Shown here: positions 1 through 12,100 of the stretch, piece after piece | Layout: every line of letters begins with the position of its first letter | Numbering within the stretch: position 1 is the first letter of the stretch | Assembly (NCBI RefSeq): GCF_905404315.1 | Contig: NC_066286.1 | Coordinates: 2,983,501 to 3,047,500, forward strand | DNA from: Leptidea sinapis | Lineage: Eukaryota > Arthropoda > Insecta > Lepidoptera > Pieridae | Direction: 5' to 3' | Length of the DNA stretch: 64,000 nucleotides | Made by a program: the position numbers and the translations under genes | The notes under the pieces: model-generated | The model's database searches: none | Seen by the model: the letters and a program-made list of their open reading frames with translations, nothing else | Told to the model about the DNA's origin: nothing

Positions 1-285
1 GACGATTTTCCACTAGCGACTTGCATGGCCCGTGTATCACCAATACATATATAGCAATGTATGTTGGAGGTGTCCAACATATCATTTATTTATCATGGCT
101 TTAATATTGTTTGTAGAACACACAGCAAGTATTCTAAAATATTTTAATAAAATTATTTTTAAATGTACAGGTTTTGCTTTGTTACGATTGTCTTACATCT
201 ATAGAAAATTGGAAATGAATTATTCATAGAGATGTTAGGTGTACATTTTTTTATTATTCACTAAATAATTTTCAAAAGGTCTTAC
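1..285 (-). other. Intron 1 of the serine protease gene (partial)
   Basis: Follows the donor GTAAG at 285-281 on the minus strand. I see no second exon in it; the next one should lie outside the window. Confidence 0.55.
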
Positions 286-477
286 AGCGTATGGATGTTC
301 ACCTAGAAGTGAAGGAGTGCCTCCAATAATCCTAGATCCGTCGAAGTCCACTGCACTCTCCGCTTGTTTGATTTTCTGCGCCAATGGAATACCAATACTC
401 TCATGATAATCTGTTATTATATTATGCCTAGCCAGCACTGATGCAAATAATCCGAAAAGTACAAGGAAAACCCTCAT
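286..477 (-). CDS. Trypsin/chymotrypsin-like serine protease, first coding exon (partial gene)
   Basis: Start of a secreted S1-family serine protease, read right to left from an ATG at 477. The 64 residues show a signal peptide (MRVFLVLFGLFASVLA), a short pro-region and the zymogen activation site SRIIGG at residues 48-53; cleavage after Arg would free the new N-terminus IIGG. Insect digestive chymotrypsin/collagenase-like proteases have this layout. The exon ends in GCT followed by a good splice donor (GTAAG, complement of 281-285), so the open frame running on to 235 is intron read-through. The catalytic His, Asp and Ser would lie in later exons beyond the left edge, so activity and subclass cannot be judged. 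A TATA-like box lies about 45 bp upstream of the ATG. The fold is clear; the exact substrate class is inferred. Confidence 0.82.
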
Positions 478-520
478 TGTGTAAAATTATAAAGTAATTT
501 GATTTATTGATTCAACTGGC

Positions 521-530
521 CTTTTTTATA
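521..530 (-). promoter_or_regulatory. TATA-box-like element of the serine protease gene
   Basis: On the minus strand the sequence reads TATAAAAAAG, 44-53 bp upstream of the protease ATG. The spacing suits a short 5' leader, as is usual for insect digestive proteases. No clear initiator was identified. Confidence 0.45.
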
Positions 531-1264
531 TCCTATAATAATCTCAAAAATATAAAAATCGCTATAATTAATATTTATTATCTGATAAGATTTATAGATA
601 ATTAGATAAACTGCAGTCTTCTTGATTAAAAGGTGTATAATATTTCCTTTGATATTATCTTGTACATAATTCATGAATCGTGTCATATTTCTTTCAAGCA
701 AGTTCAAAATAAGGAGGTAAACGTTTCAACTCATAACACTCTGTCTCGAAAAAAACATTTTATAAAAAAGTTACCGCAAATAGAAAAAAAACGGAACCCT
801 TATAGGACTTTTTTAATCCGTCCGTCCGTCTGTCTGTCTGTATATATCTCTATGTATATATTTATATCTACAGTCTTATACTACAAGTATAGGGAAAAGT
901 CTAAAAGAGCGATTTGTAGTGTACAGATTCGGTTTTTGTGTGCGTACCGGCTACCGAGTAGATATTGAACGATTATTAATATTATTACAGAACCTATAAT
1001 AACAAGATTAATATAGACAAATCGAAGATAAGATCTAATCAAATAAATTAATTATGCTGATACAGTTATAGGGCCATTCTTACTTGCACGTACAACGTGT
1101 ACAAAACGCATGTGCGCGCTACGGCTTCAGTATTGCACGGCGTGTCCATGTAACTCCTTATTTAAATAATAAGTCATACAATTCTGAAAAAAGATTATCT
1201 ATCGTATGCATCTACTCTTTGTATCACATCTTTTCGGTGTAATAAAGCTTCATCCCGCCCGCCT
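531..1264. other. Intergenic DNA with a CCGT/CTGT short tandem tract
   Basis: No gene seen. At 817-840 there is a tract of TCCG units followed by TCTG units, preceded by a 'cggaacccttatagg' stretch that looks like decayed dispersed-repeat sequence. The rest is AT-rich. Confidence 0.4.
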
Positions 1265-1468
1265 CCACTTGATCAATTATTAAGAGACAAAAGAAGTTAT
1301 AAACCATTATATAAATATATTAAGAATACAATTCTAACAATATAAAATAAAGTGAAGTGATAAGTGAACTGTGAAATGAAAAGTATACATATTTAGATAA
1401 TAAAAAAAGACTTGACTTAAAGGTCTTAGTTACCAGGTCATAAAATCACAAAAAAAAGGTGTAATAAA
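1265..1468 (+). repeat. 5'-truncated LINE 3' end, same family as 2824-3708
   Basis: The run 'gacttaaaggtcttagttac' followed by 'caggtcataaaa' and poly(A) near 1454 matches 'ggcctaaaggtctagatacc' and 'aggccataaactcc' plus poly(A) at 3663-3708. Upstream bases (1271-1345) also match 3567-3640. It is a dead-on-arrival retrotransposon tail holding only the last codons and the 3' UTR. Confidence 0.6.
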
Positions 1469-2342
1469 GTAAGTAAGTTTAAACTGCCACCGTAATAAAA
1501 TACTCTTTTATTACACTAATCCATGCTGTATAAAATTTCTAGAAATAGTATATCATTAATTAAATACCCTGGATATTTCCATGCATCCATATTGTTACTA
1601 CCGACTATTATTGTTTAATATTATTCTAAAAATATTTTAAAATAATATACTTAATAATGCTAAAACAAGGTAGCTATTTAATAAAAATTTAATTTTCTCT
1701 ACAACATTGAAGTTGGTGGTAATTACTGCCTGAAAACAATACATGTATTTTGTATTATCGTTGGGTACTTAAAGTTAGGTTGAGTTTTTCCGCCAACAGC
1801 TAGAAATTGACTCGTTCTCTTATTTTAACTACTACTACTATTAAGAAAACCGATTTCAAAAACTGAAAAGTTTTAATAAAAATAACTAAAAATTTAATTT
1901 AATACACCTCTTATGCAAACCTTTACCTTTAATATTAATAAAATACTCACTATTATTTGTATATGCTACCTATTGATAGGTTTTCAGTCAGTGCCAAGCC
2001 CTTAACAAAATAAAACTTAATATTATAAACAGCTTCCTCACTGTAATTATTTAGGTTGTCTGGACTAAAATGTAAAATAATACAAAGTTTGAACTTTGTA
2101 TCACTAATACAATACATTATTTAAAACCTACAATTAATATTACCTTCCAGAAATATACATTCGTCTCATTATCTTGAAACCAACATTTTTGAAGGTTTCA
2201 CTTCTACCACGTAGAATTGCACACATGTTTTTTGTCCATAAAGCTAAAATGGGATTTTCTAATAATCGAGTTTATAAATAAATTAATAATTATTTTACTG
2301 TATTTTGGTTAAGGTTAGCTAATGGTCTTTTTACCAATGCTC
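1469..2342. other. Intergenic AT-rich DNA with a dispersed-repeat arm
   Basis: No gene recognised. About 1840-1985 resembles the repeat arm at 25560-25667 (shared 'taatttaatacacctcttatgcaaac' type wording, 'attatttgta' and 'ctattgatagg'), so it is another copy of that dispersed element. Confidence 0.4.
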
Positions 2343-2345
2343 TAA

Positions 2346-2820
2346 GGGTGTGTTCCGATATTCACTGCGAGCACTGTACAGTGTGACGTCAATTTAGTAT
2401 AGGTACTGTGAAGCCGTTCTTTTATAGCCAGTTATACTGGTTACTATTTAAAACGGGACGCAATCCAGTCTGTCAGCGTATCCTTTTTGACGCAGCATTC
2501 AAATGAGTGTATTAAAGATTTCTAGTTCATTAAAAAAAACTGTTGTTGGAGTACTGTCAAATTAAAAATATTTGGGATTAAACTGTAGGTATTTTTATAT
2601 AACGTTAGGCACTCGAGGGATTTTGACTGATCACGTGATCAAAGTACTGCGAGTACCTTACCTCGAAAACGCCAGTGCTTACAGTAGAATATGGCGGCGA
2701 TTTATGACGTCATATATTTCCCTAGGGTATTGCGGCAGTATACTGGCAGTCCATAACGGAACGAATTTTTCTACAGTGATAGCACTGTGCAGTGCTCGCA
2801 GTGCATATCGGAACATACCC
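2346..2820. mobile_element. PIF/Harbinger-like MITE (475 bp)
   Basis: A non-autonomous fold-back element. The left end starts GGGTGTGTTCCGATATTCAC and the right end is its near-perfect inverse; about 35 of the outer 38 bases pair. A direct TAA flanks each side (2343-2345 and 2821-2823), the 3-bp target duplication typical of PIF/Harbinger. No transposase is encoded, and the small open frames inside are chance products. Confidence 0.75.
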
Positions 2821-2823
2821 TAA

Positions 2824-3708
2824 ATAAAACTAACAAACTCACTGCAGAGGTATATGCGGCCCTCGAGGCCCTGAAGTGGATTGCACGTATAAATAGTTTT
2901 AATATTTTTTTTAATTTTAACAGACAATTTAAGGTAATGGTCCAAAGTTTAACCAATCTCAGATTTGACTTAAAAAAACCATTTCTAACTTCTATAACTA
3001 ACTATTTTGTATAATATTAAAAAATTGTTATTTAGTTATGCACAAAAGGGTATAAAGGTCTCCTTCATGTGGATTCCATCACATAGGGACATAACAGGAA
3101 ATGAGACAGCAGATAAAATTGGAAGTGATGGAACCAACATGTTGGATGTTAGCTCCATAGTAAAAGTACCTTTGACCGACTGCTATCAATCTATTGACAA
3201 CCAGGTCAATAGTTTATGGGTCGAATTTTGGAAACAAGACCAAGAACAGAAGGGTAAATGGTATGGAAATATTCAAGCAAACGTTCCTGTGGCACCATGG
3301 TATAACAAATTGAAAATGGCCAGTCGGGACTTTATTACGACTATAAATAGACTGCGTTTTGGTCACTCCAACGTCCGGCACACCTGGCTCGGTTGGGCAT
3401 AGTGGAGAGTAGGTACTGCACCTTCTGCAACAATTCTGTTGGTGATATCGAATATTTCATATTTAAATGTGAGTGCTTTTCGTTTGACAGATTGATTCTT
3501 GTCAGTGAAATGAGTGAAATAGTGCAAAATCAATTGACAGTGCAAGGTCCCTCCCGCCGCCTGAGAGATATGTTGAAAAATAGATCCTATTACGTGCCTC
3601 TATATAAATTCATCAAAAATACAGTTGGGAAATTATAATAACCCAATAAAAATACTTAAAACTTGGCCTAAAGGTCTAGATACCAGGCCATAAACTCCAA
3701 AAAAAAAA
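2824..3708 (+). pseudogene. LINE remnant: RNase H domain and C-terminal zinc-knuckle region
   Basis: A 5'-truncated, decayed non-LTR retrotransposon of an RNase-H-bearing clade (Jockey/I/R1-like). The first segment (about 2824-3000) reads LTAEVYAALEALKWIARIN, the TAE helix of RNase H. The second (3007-3402) holds FMWIPSHRDITGNETADKIG, the WIPSH...GNE.AD signature. A shifted frame from 3393 reads YCTFCNN...FKCECF, the cysteine-rich C-terminus of such elements. The 3' UTR ends in poly(A) near 3699-3708. Frame changes near 3000 and 3395 make it non-functional. The MITE at 2346-2820 sits directly upstream. Confidence 0.75.
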
Positions 3709-5298
3709 CTAACAATCTAAATAAAGAGTTGAGACGTACTAGGCTAAATGCAATACTAGGTATGACGGTGACTGTGACTCAAAAGTAACAATGACAAATA
3801 CCTGTTACAAAATACTAGCTGTTATTTTAATACTATCTGTGATAATATACTAGCTACTGTACTGGAGCGTATATTTTTCGTTGTTTTGTGTTACTTGTTA
3901 GCGCCATCTATACGTATTACATAGTACTTTCTCTTGTGGTGACTTCCAATTTCAAAAGTTCTGTTTAGGTAAAACTGTACTGATCTAATTATTTTAATAG
4001 TTATGATGTAATAAAAATAATCATTATACTTTCATACTCATTATATTTCAATACTACCTATGCTTAAACAGTGATCCTAACTTAGTACATAAATAAAATG
4101 TGCCCTTATCATACAAACAATTCAATTATAAAGAAGAAATAAACATCATTAAATATATTATTCAGTAGGCACTATCAAGTTACCAATATTGATTTTTCTT
4201 ACAAAGAGGTGAGCCGTGATACGAATACGAAAAACTAAATCAGAAACAAAAAAATTAGGTAGATACCTACCTACATATTGGAAATAAAAACATTTACTTT
4301 AATATTTTAATTACCTACCTAACTTATCTAAGCAATAGTATGTAAAATAATTAATGTATGGAAGTGATGTATCTATTATTTACGAATACGTCTGAAAGAA
4401 AAATATTCAGTATGTAGCTGTACCTACAACCAATAATATCAATTAACACAAATGTCTAATATCTAACTTGTAACCTAGCATTATAGATCGTAAAAATAGT
4501 AATCGTGCATAATAACTGTAATAAGCGTATGCCGAAAGATTCGTTCTGACAAGAACATTTTATTTTATATAACGTAATATTAGCTCTGATAAGAACCTTT
4601 TATTTTGTATAACGTAATATTAGCTCTGATAAGATCCATTTCATAATGCTGTACATCAACTCATAGAATCATACAGATCACCAGTAATAATCTCATCAAT
4701 GTACGAACATCGTCACGTTCTCTTGACGATCGCAGATATTCTCACGTGATCAGTCATATGCTCCGCGTTACACAACCGCACAGCAAGGCTGAGCGGACTC
4801 GACTGACGAGTGGAGCGTCGGGACTCGATCGCTATTCATGCAATTTTAATCAATGAGCAACAGCGTAGGTGCGGAATGCTCATTGACATCGTATGATCGA
4901 GATTCGACGCGAGTTTACACAAACTGCGATAGCATTAGTTTTAGAGTGAGATAGAACACATAATTATTGAATGAAACGTTTTACTATTGGTTAAAATGTA
5001 AGCTCTAGTATTGGTGTGTATTTTCTGAACTTGTAAATATTTTTTAAGTAACGATTGTAATTGGGTAACTAGTTTTAAGGATTTTGTATATATATCATGT
5101 AACTTTTTAATAAAACATATCTTCCACATATTCCTCACAGTCAAGCAGTTGTTTTATTTAATCGTCAAACGCTCAGTCTCTAAAAGTAGACAATATAAGT
5201 AAACAGGGTTTTTCTTATCTCACATTTAAAAGAAGAGTTGAGCCCATATAACAGACCTATATAAATTACACAATTATAGCTGTAACAAAATACTAGTT
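3709..5298. other. Intergenic DNA upstream of MRGBP
   Basis: No gene seen. It contains the 40-bp tandem repeat at 4548-4637 and, at 4855-4886, a short inverted pair (aatgagca / tgctcatt). The stretch 4540-5150 with an AATAAA at about 5110 has a faint solo-LTR look, but no boundaries could be set. Confidence 0.35.
4548..4637. repeat. Tandem repeat, 40-bp period, about 2.2 copies
   Basis: Two adjacent 40-bp units (4548-4587 and 4588-4627) both end 'tataacgtaatattagctct' and differ at about three or four positions. A third begins with 'gataagatcc'. Confidence 0.75.
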
Positions 5299-5493
5299 GT
5301 TACCTACTAAATACTCCGTATCATTTGTCCAGTAACAGCTATTACATAAATATCTGTTTTTATTAAATACTTGTTCAGTAACAATTGTTACTCAAATATC
5401 AGTCGTTCCTAAAATACTAGTTGTTATCAAATACTTGTTCAGTAACAGTTTGTTACCCAAATAACAGTCGTTACTAAAATACTAGTTGTAACA
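5299..5493. repeat. Degenerate ~64-bp tandem repeat upstream of MRGBP
   Basis: Units 5365-5428 and 5429-5493 share 'aaatacttgttcagtaaca', then 'cagtcgtt' and 'taaaatactagttgt'. A weaker third unit lies at about 5299-5364. It ends about 260 bp before the MRGBP start codon. Similar wording at 3775-3860 suggests a dispersed source. Confidence 0.6.
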
Positions 5494-5756
5494 AAATTGA
5501 AAATACTCCTAATACTTGTCACTGTTATTTTCGATATCATGTCACAGTGACAACCGGTGATATAACCTGTTACAAATACCTGTGACGATAAATAGGTACG
5601 TCTCACCCCTATGTCTAATGTCACCTGTCAAGAAATAAATAAACAAAACCGAAATCCCAATCTCTAAATTCTATTTTCTAATATTGTTATATCTTTATCA
5701 TTATGCATTGCTATTGATCTAGTATTTAATATATTTGTCTTTGTAAAACAGAAATA

Positions 5757-6102
5757 ATGGCTTCAAATGAAGAAGAAGAAAGTTTAAAAACAGCAGAAAC
5801 AGTAGATTGGGATGTAGATATGGAAATTCAATTATTCTACGCGATGGCCGATCACAAGCCGGTCGGCATAGATAAACATTTCCACATGGCTTGCATTTGG
5901 GAAAAACTATCCAATTCTATTACCAAAGAAATAACTACTGAGGATATTTGGAAGCATTTGAGTACTTTGTACGATACTGCTTTGCTTGATGAGACAGAGC
6001 CAATCCCCTTTCCAAATCATGAAGTTGATTTCAGTTTACCAGAAGATGAGTATGGGTATTTGATGAAACAGAAGTGCAAGGATCTCGGTGAAGAGAATGA
6101 AG
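5757..6102 (+). CDS. MRGBP: MRGBP exon 1
   Basis: Codes residues 1-115 plus one base, covering almost the whole conserved Eaf7/MRGBP domain. It starts at ATG 5757 just after 'cagaaata' and ends GAA-G before the donor GTTGGT. The frame stays open to 6167 by read-through into a hydrophobic, intron-like stretch. An alternative donor (GTGAAG at about 6089) is possible but would break the phase-1 join to exon 2. Confidence 0.9.
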
Positions 6103-9100
6103 GTTGGTTGATATGCTTTAGTGTTGTTTTTTTTATTGCATGTATACTGTTAGTTAAGATTTTCTGACCATATCTTGAATCAAGAGTTGATCCCCCTATA
6201 CTACCTGTTACCAAATCAATGCAAATCATGCAATATCATCCTTATGGATGCTATTAACAGCAAAACTACTATGTAGCATGATAATATCCAGGCTATAAGT
6301 TGTGGAGATGTTTTGTTAGTTAATTTTAATTAATATTTTATTGTTGCCTATATTTATAAAATTAAAATTATTCAGTACTTTTTGCATGACATAAAAAGCA
6401 ACTTAAATTCTTCTTCTTTGTTAATTGTCGGTATGTATTATTTATTTACATTGTTAATTAAAAATTATTACATTATTATCTAAAAAATAGTTTTTTTTCG
6501 TTTTGTTTTATTTCTTAACAAATTTTATGTATAAATAAAAAAATTTATTAATTTTCTATACTTGTTTATATTAACCTTAAATGCTGAGTGTTTATCTATC
6601 TTTGATCTTAACTATTAATTGTTAAAATTTGATTTATTTTTCCATACACCAAAGAAGTATAACTTCTAACGGGGGTACATAAGTATACACACTCTTTTTT
6701 TTTAAATAAGATTTTAGATTAATAATTTTAATGTTACCTTATGTAACAATAATAATAAAGAATAAATTTGTTTGTTAAAATGTTTCTCTCTCGTGGAAGT
6801 TAGGTGGGTCTGTATATGAGGTGTCACATCTAGGGTCATCATCATATATATATGGAATTTGGTTGTTATTCCTGCCTGACCCGGGGATTGTTCAACGGAG
6901 TGGTAGTATCCCGTAGATTAATTGTACACAATTCATGTCGTGCTAGGAGACTCTCCGAATATACATTTTCTCCCGGAAAGAGATAGTACCATCTTTTCAA
7001 TGGGTTCGAAAGAGATAGAAGATGTTACCTACTATTTAGGGAGCTATGAGTTAACCCCAGCTATGTCGTAGAGAACATCGAATTTTCAGAGTTGTTTCAA
7101 ATCAACCTAGATTTTATATTACTATTATTATGTTCCTTAGACCAGTCCCTAACATTTCTTTATTTAATAAAACCTTATGAACTAAATACATAAAAACGAA
7201 TAAACAAACACTATTAAAACATGAAACAAACAACTCCGTCGTGTACAGTTGTACATGAACATATGTTGAAAAATTAAAACCACACTGTGAAGAAATGCCC
7301 TCATCTAGATGGCGAAGACAATATTATACTTTGTGGAGGGTGCAATAGAGTACAGCTGCAGGGATCAGGTCGAACTGCTGTTCCACTCACAGTTATAAAT
7401 GTGGTAGAAGACACAGTGTACCTAAGGATCTACCTTGACAATAAGAGCAGATCCGGCTTTAATATATTATTTTGTAATTTCTGCTCAGATGCAAGAAGTA
7501 TATCTCCAAAACCGGCACCTAGAAGCAACTCAAGGGGAACCTCTTCAAAGGATGGTACTCCTAAAGGTAAGACAAAGTTTATTAGTTTCGAGTTACAATT
7601 TTTATGTGAGTGAGAGTTGAGTTACCGATGATAATATCTGATTTATGAAGATTGCGAATTTTAATAATATTAAGAGTATAATTTTCTACATGGAATGATG
7701 TTATCAACTTATACAGGACGTTATTACATTCTAAAAGTTAGGTGTTGCAAAGGGACCATGATACTTAATAGTAGGCACTGATAATTAGCAATTAAAAAAA
7801 ATGTGCTACACATTTTCTTTTCGTGGAATAAAAATGCAATGCAATTCAATTGAGAAAATGTATTTCGCCGCAACAAATTACCCTTACGAGGGCTGCACTA
7901 AAAGTATAGGGAATCAAGCTTTTCGAAGTATTCTCCGCGAAACTTGACACATTTTTCCATACGATGGAACCAAACATTGAAGCAACCATTCCATTCGGAA
8001 ATTGGGGTCTCCAAAATGGCAGTTTTGTAGGCGTCCACAGCTTCTTCAGGTGATGAAAATCTCTGACCACGCAATCTATTCTTTATTTTAGGGAAAGTAT
8101 AGAAATCATTAGGACTTAGGTCGGGGCTGTACGGCGGATGGTCTAATAATCTATGTTTTCTTGGTCTAAAAACTTTTGTTCTGTGCGCGGTGTGAGAACT
8201 CGCATTGTCGTGATGGAGGATGATGCGGCGGTTGCAGTTCTCTTTACGGAGTTCAGAAGCGGCCTGTGGCAAACAAATGCTAGCATACCATTCTGCATTA
8301 ACCGTTCTTTGTCCCTCAAGAGAAATAGTCACAACATGGCCGGTTTTGGAGATAAACGTGGCCACTATTTTTTTTTGCAACACTCCGTGAACGAACAATT
8401 TTTGTTGGCTTTAACTCATTTTCGAACACCCAAACTCGTGACTGGATTTTGTTTCGGGTTTGTACGCGTATATCCAGTATTCGTCACCTGATACGATGTT
8501 GTATACAGCATTTGAGGATACTGCGTGGAATCTTTCGAGAGTTCTGATGCACCAAGTAACGCGAGCCGCTTTTTGCTCTTCACAGAGCAAATGCGGTATC
8601 CATCGGGAAAACAATTTTTTTACACCTAATTGTTCATTCAAGATTATTTGTATTTGACTCATGCCAATGTCTAAAGTGGCCTGAATTTCGCGGTATGTCA
8701 CATGTCGATCTTCCTCAATCAGCTTACGCACAGCGTCAACGTTTTCATTGGTGACTGCAGTTTTTGGACGACCTTGACGGCGATCATCACTGAGCTTCAC
8801 ACGTCCACGTTGAAATTCAGCAAACCAGCGATAAATTGTGGTTTTGGATGGGGCTTCATCACCAAATGCAGAAATCATCCGGTCAACACACTGTTTTTGT
8901 GTTAAACCACTTCGAAAGTCGTAATAAATCATCGCTCTAGAATTTTCTCGAGTCAATTCCATTTTCTCAACGACTAAATAAATTTGAAAAGACCTTGTGA
9001 CAAGACCGAGAATCATTTTTTAAATAAATAAATGGTATTCAATTTTTAAAACCAAGAGTTTTCAATTTAAAAGATTTTAATATGACAGGAACAGTGGAAA

Positions 9101-12100
9101 TATTCCATTCCCGATACTTTTAGTGCAGCCCTCGTATTACGCCTATACTGTTCATTCATAAACTTTGAAAATTTTCTTTCTTCTTGTATACACCCAAAAA
9201 TCGAAGTGGCATTGCAATGGTAATGGTCACTTAGAGACATGTCCCAATAGCCCAGTAATTTAGCTACGGCACCTTTCTTACTGTAAAATAATAACGCTTG
9301 CATAAAAGGTGTTGCTGTGGTACCCATATGATTAAGTTAATATTTAATGAATAAGTAATTATTTTACATGGGCAAAGAAGTGAACCCATAAATTTGTTGC
9401 TATGCGGATGTACAAATTTAATCCCAAAAGTGAGGAATATAACTTAAAAAAATATTTAAATTTGAAAGAGTGCATCTTAAGTCAATATGCGGGAAGTGTT
9501 ATAGAAGCTGAATGCCCTTTTTTTAAGATACCACAGTTTTCTTACTGGAAAGACCACGCTAGAATCTCATTTACCAGTTTGGTAATATATAATTCTAATA
9601 TATAATAATAATTCATGATTTGATAATGCCATCAACACTGTAGTAGCATGACATTTCCAGGTCGAAAGGACAGCATTAGCTCTTTAGCAACCAAGTCGAG
9701 GAAGGAGAGTGCAAGTTCCCATGCATCTACAGACACAACCAGTATTAAATCGGAGAAAGATTATGGTAAGTTTTTTTTTATCTTAAATAATAGAGGTAGG
9801 AAGATTTATTATGATTGGGTCAGTCGAGGGTAGTTGGTATAGCTCATATGATGGTGATGGTCACTGGAAGAATCAAGATCTTAGGTAAGAGTGTGCACTT
9901 TTTGAAGTGTGTACTTTGGTGTTCACAGAATAAAAACCGACAGACCCAGTAATATGGTTAAGTTAAGCCTCCGGGTGATGTTCAACTCTTAATGACCAAG
10001 ATAATCCAGCAAGAAGAATATCAATAGTGTGGAACTAAATCTGATCATTAAAAAGAACAACAGATGCCTACAATATACCCTGAATACTACTACTAATACT
10101 TAGTAAAGGATAGCATTGTCGTGCCATATTTTACTACACTACTGGCTAATGTGGTCCTTTGCAGAAAATTCGAGCTTTCAATGAGAGAAAATACAAACTA
10201 CAGAAAATAGATTATGGGACCACAACGGCGCCTATTTCTACTGTGAAGCAGTAATTTGTAAGCATAACTGTGTTTCGGTCTGAAGGGCGCGGTAGATAGT
10301 GAAATTACTGGGCAATGGGACTTAACATCTTATGTCTCATGGTGACGAGCGCAGTTGTAGTTCCGCTCAGAATTTTTAGGGTTTTTCAAGAATCCTGAGC
10401 AGCACTGCATTGTAATGGGCAGGGCGTATCAATTACCATCGGCTGGACGTCCTGCCCGTCTCGTCCCTTATTATCAAAAAACACTTATGTTAAAAAATTG
10501 GCAGTTGTTGAGACTGCCGATAAAAGTGAAAACTTAGAACTGAATGAATGAAGTACAATATTTAAAAACAATTAAATTATTAATTTCTATTTATTTTTAA
10601 AACTTCTTATGAATAATATATTAATTAAACTTTCATTTCAATTCAATTTCTACAATGCACATTGAACTTTTCACTAAATCCATTCTGCAATTTCACTTAT
10701 ATGATATACACAGCACTAATGTTGCACAATACGCCAGCTGTATAGCTACAGATATACTGCTATAAGCATATCGGTGACGAGAACTCACGAGATTCTCGAC
10801 GACCATCCAAAAAGTGTCAGAAGATTTTCCCTCCCGAAAAGTGCCAACACAGCTAAAGAAATGATAAAAAAAAATAAGGTTCCACAAGGTAATACTTACA
10901 TATCCACTGAAGTTGATTTGGGCTGGATATTGTTACACAGTATATACTGACATAAGTTGGACTAAAGAAACTGAACATTTGAAGTGGTGGAGGTGAGCAA
11001 AACGTAATGTAGGCCAGGAGCGTGCATTTTTAGCAAGGTAGGCACAAAACCTAATGAGTGGGTGTTCAAAAGAACTTTGGTTATAAAATAATAGAACCAT
11101 AATAAACTAAACCAACTTAACATTAGTGCTACATTTATTTAGGTTCTTAAGGTCTTCACCCCTGGTATAGACCTACAAAACGGTGGGCTGAAGTACAATC
11201 AGTAGGAGATCAATGGATGCAGAAAGGGTGAAGTTGAACGAAGCCTTTCCCAATCTGGGATCAATAAAATATCATACTAACAACCTAGATTTTGCATTTT
11301 CAAGGCTATGCACTCTATGGATCCGCATTATTAGAGTAAGTTAAGAGTTATACAATTTACAAGAAGCGGTGAATGAGGTCCAGAGTCCATTCAAGACTTC
11401 CTTTAAAAATTTGAAACAACTGCTTTAGCAAATGGTTTCAAACAAGATAGATTTACTGTTTTACAATCATTTAACGGATTAAATATATCTCGCAGATACA
11501 TGAGCTGGATACAGTTTAAAAAATTTAGGGATCTCTAAGTAAATAGCAACAATGTAGAAATAGGTAAACACCAGAAACAATGTGGATTTTCAACTATTTG
11601 CTTGTTAAAAATAGGAAGGCGTCAGGTTTTTTACTTCTTATACTCCTGTACCTTGTGGTAGGGGCAAGATACCAATAGTAATAAGTAAGAGAGACTGATA
11701 GTAATAAATAAATAATAAGCTACCTCATGTGTATAAAAGAGCATTTAAAATCAACTGTCGACCCCGGATTCTCAACATAACTCTACCTCCAATTTGTCTG
11801 CGATTACTATGGATCATTTAAGTCTCTTGCCCAAGGGTAATTATGAGGAAACTAAAAAAAATATTTATTACAGAACGAAGAAGAGACTCACGTGATTCGA
11901 ACGCATCTGGGCCTAGGGATGGCTCTGGCAGCAGAAAGTCAACCTCGCAGAAAGATAAATCTATCAAAAATAAAATTATTGCACCTACAGGTACTTAATT
12001 TTGATATAGCAAAGGAACCATCACATTTTTATTTTACATAAATTGATCCTTAAGAATGCCCCGTAGACTTTCTAATCCAGTAAATTCCTATTCGTTTTCG

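Noticed and set aside
4540..5150. Solo LTR
   Set aside because: AATAAA, tandem units and a promoter-like GC patch are suggestive, but no TG...CA ends or target duplication could be found.
7287..7613. Single 108-codon gene
   Set aside because: The first part is an antisense LINE tail and the last part is MRGBP exon 2; the frame is a chance fusion across an acceptor.
10693..10887. Extra MRGBP exon or an independent small gene near 10780
   Set aside because: The plus strand reads DENSRDSRRPSKK, reminiscent of exon 4, but there is no acceptor, no donor in phase and stops on both sides.
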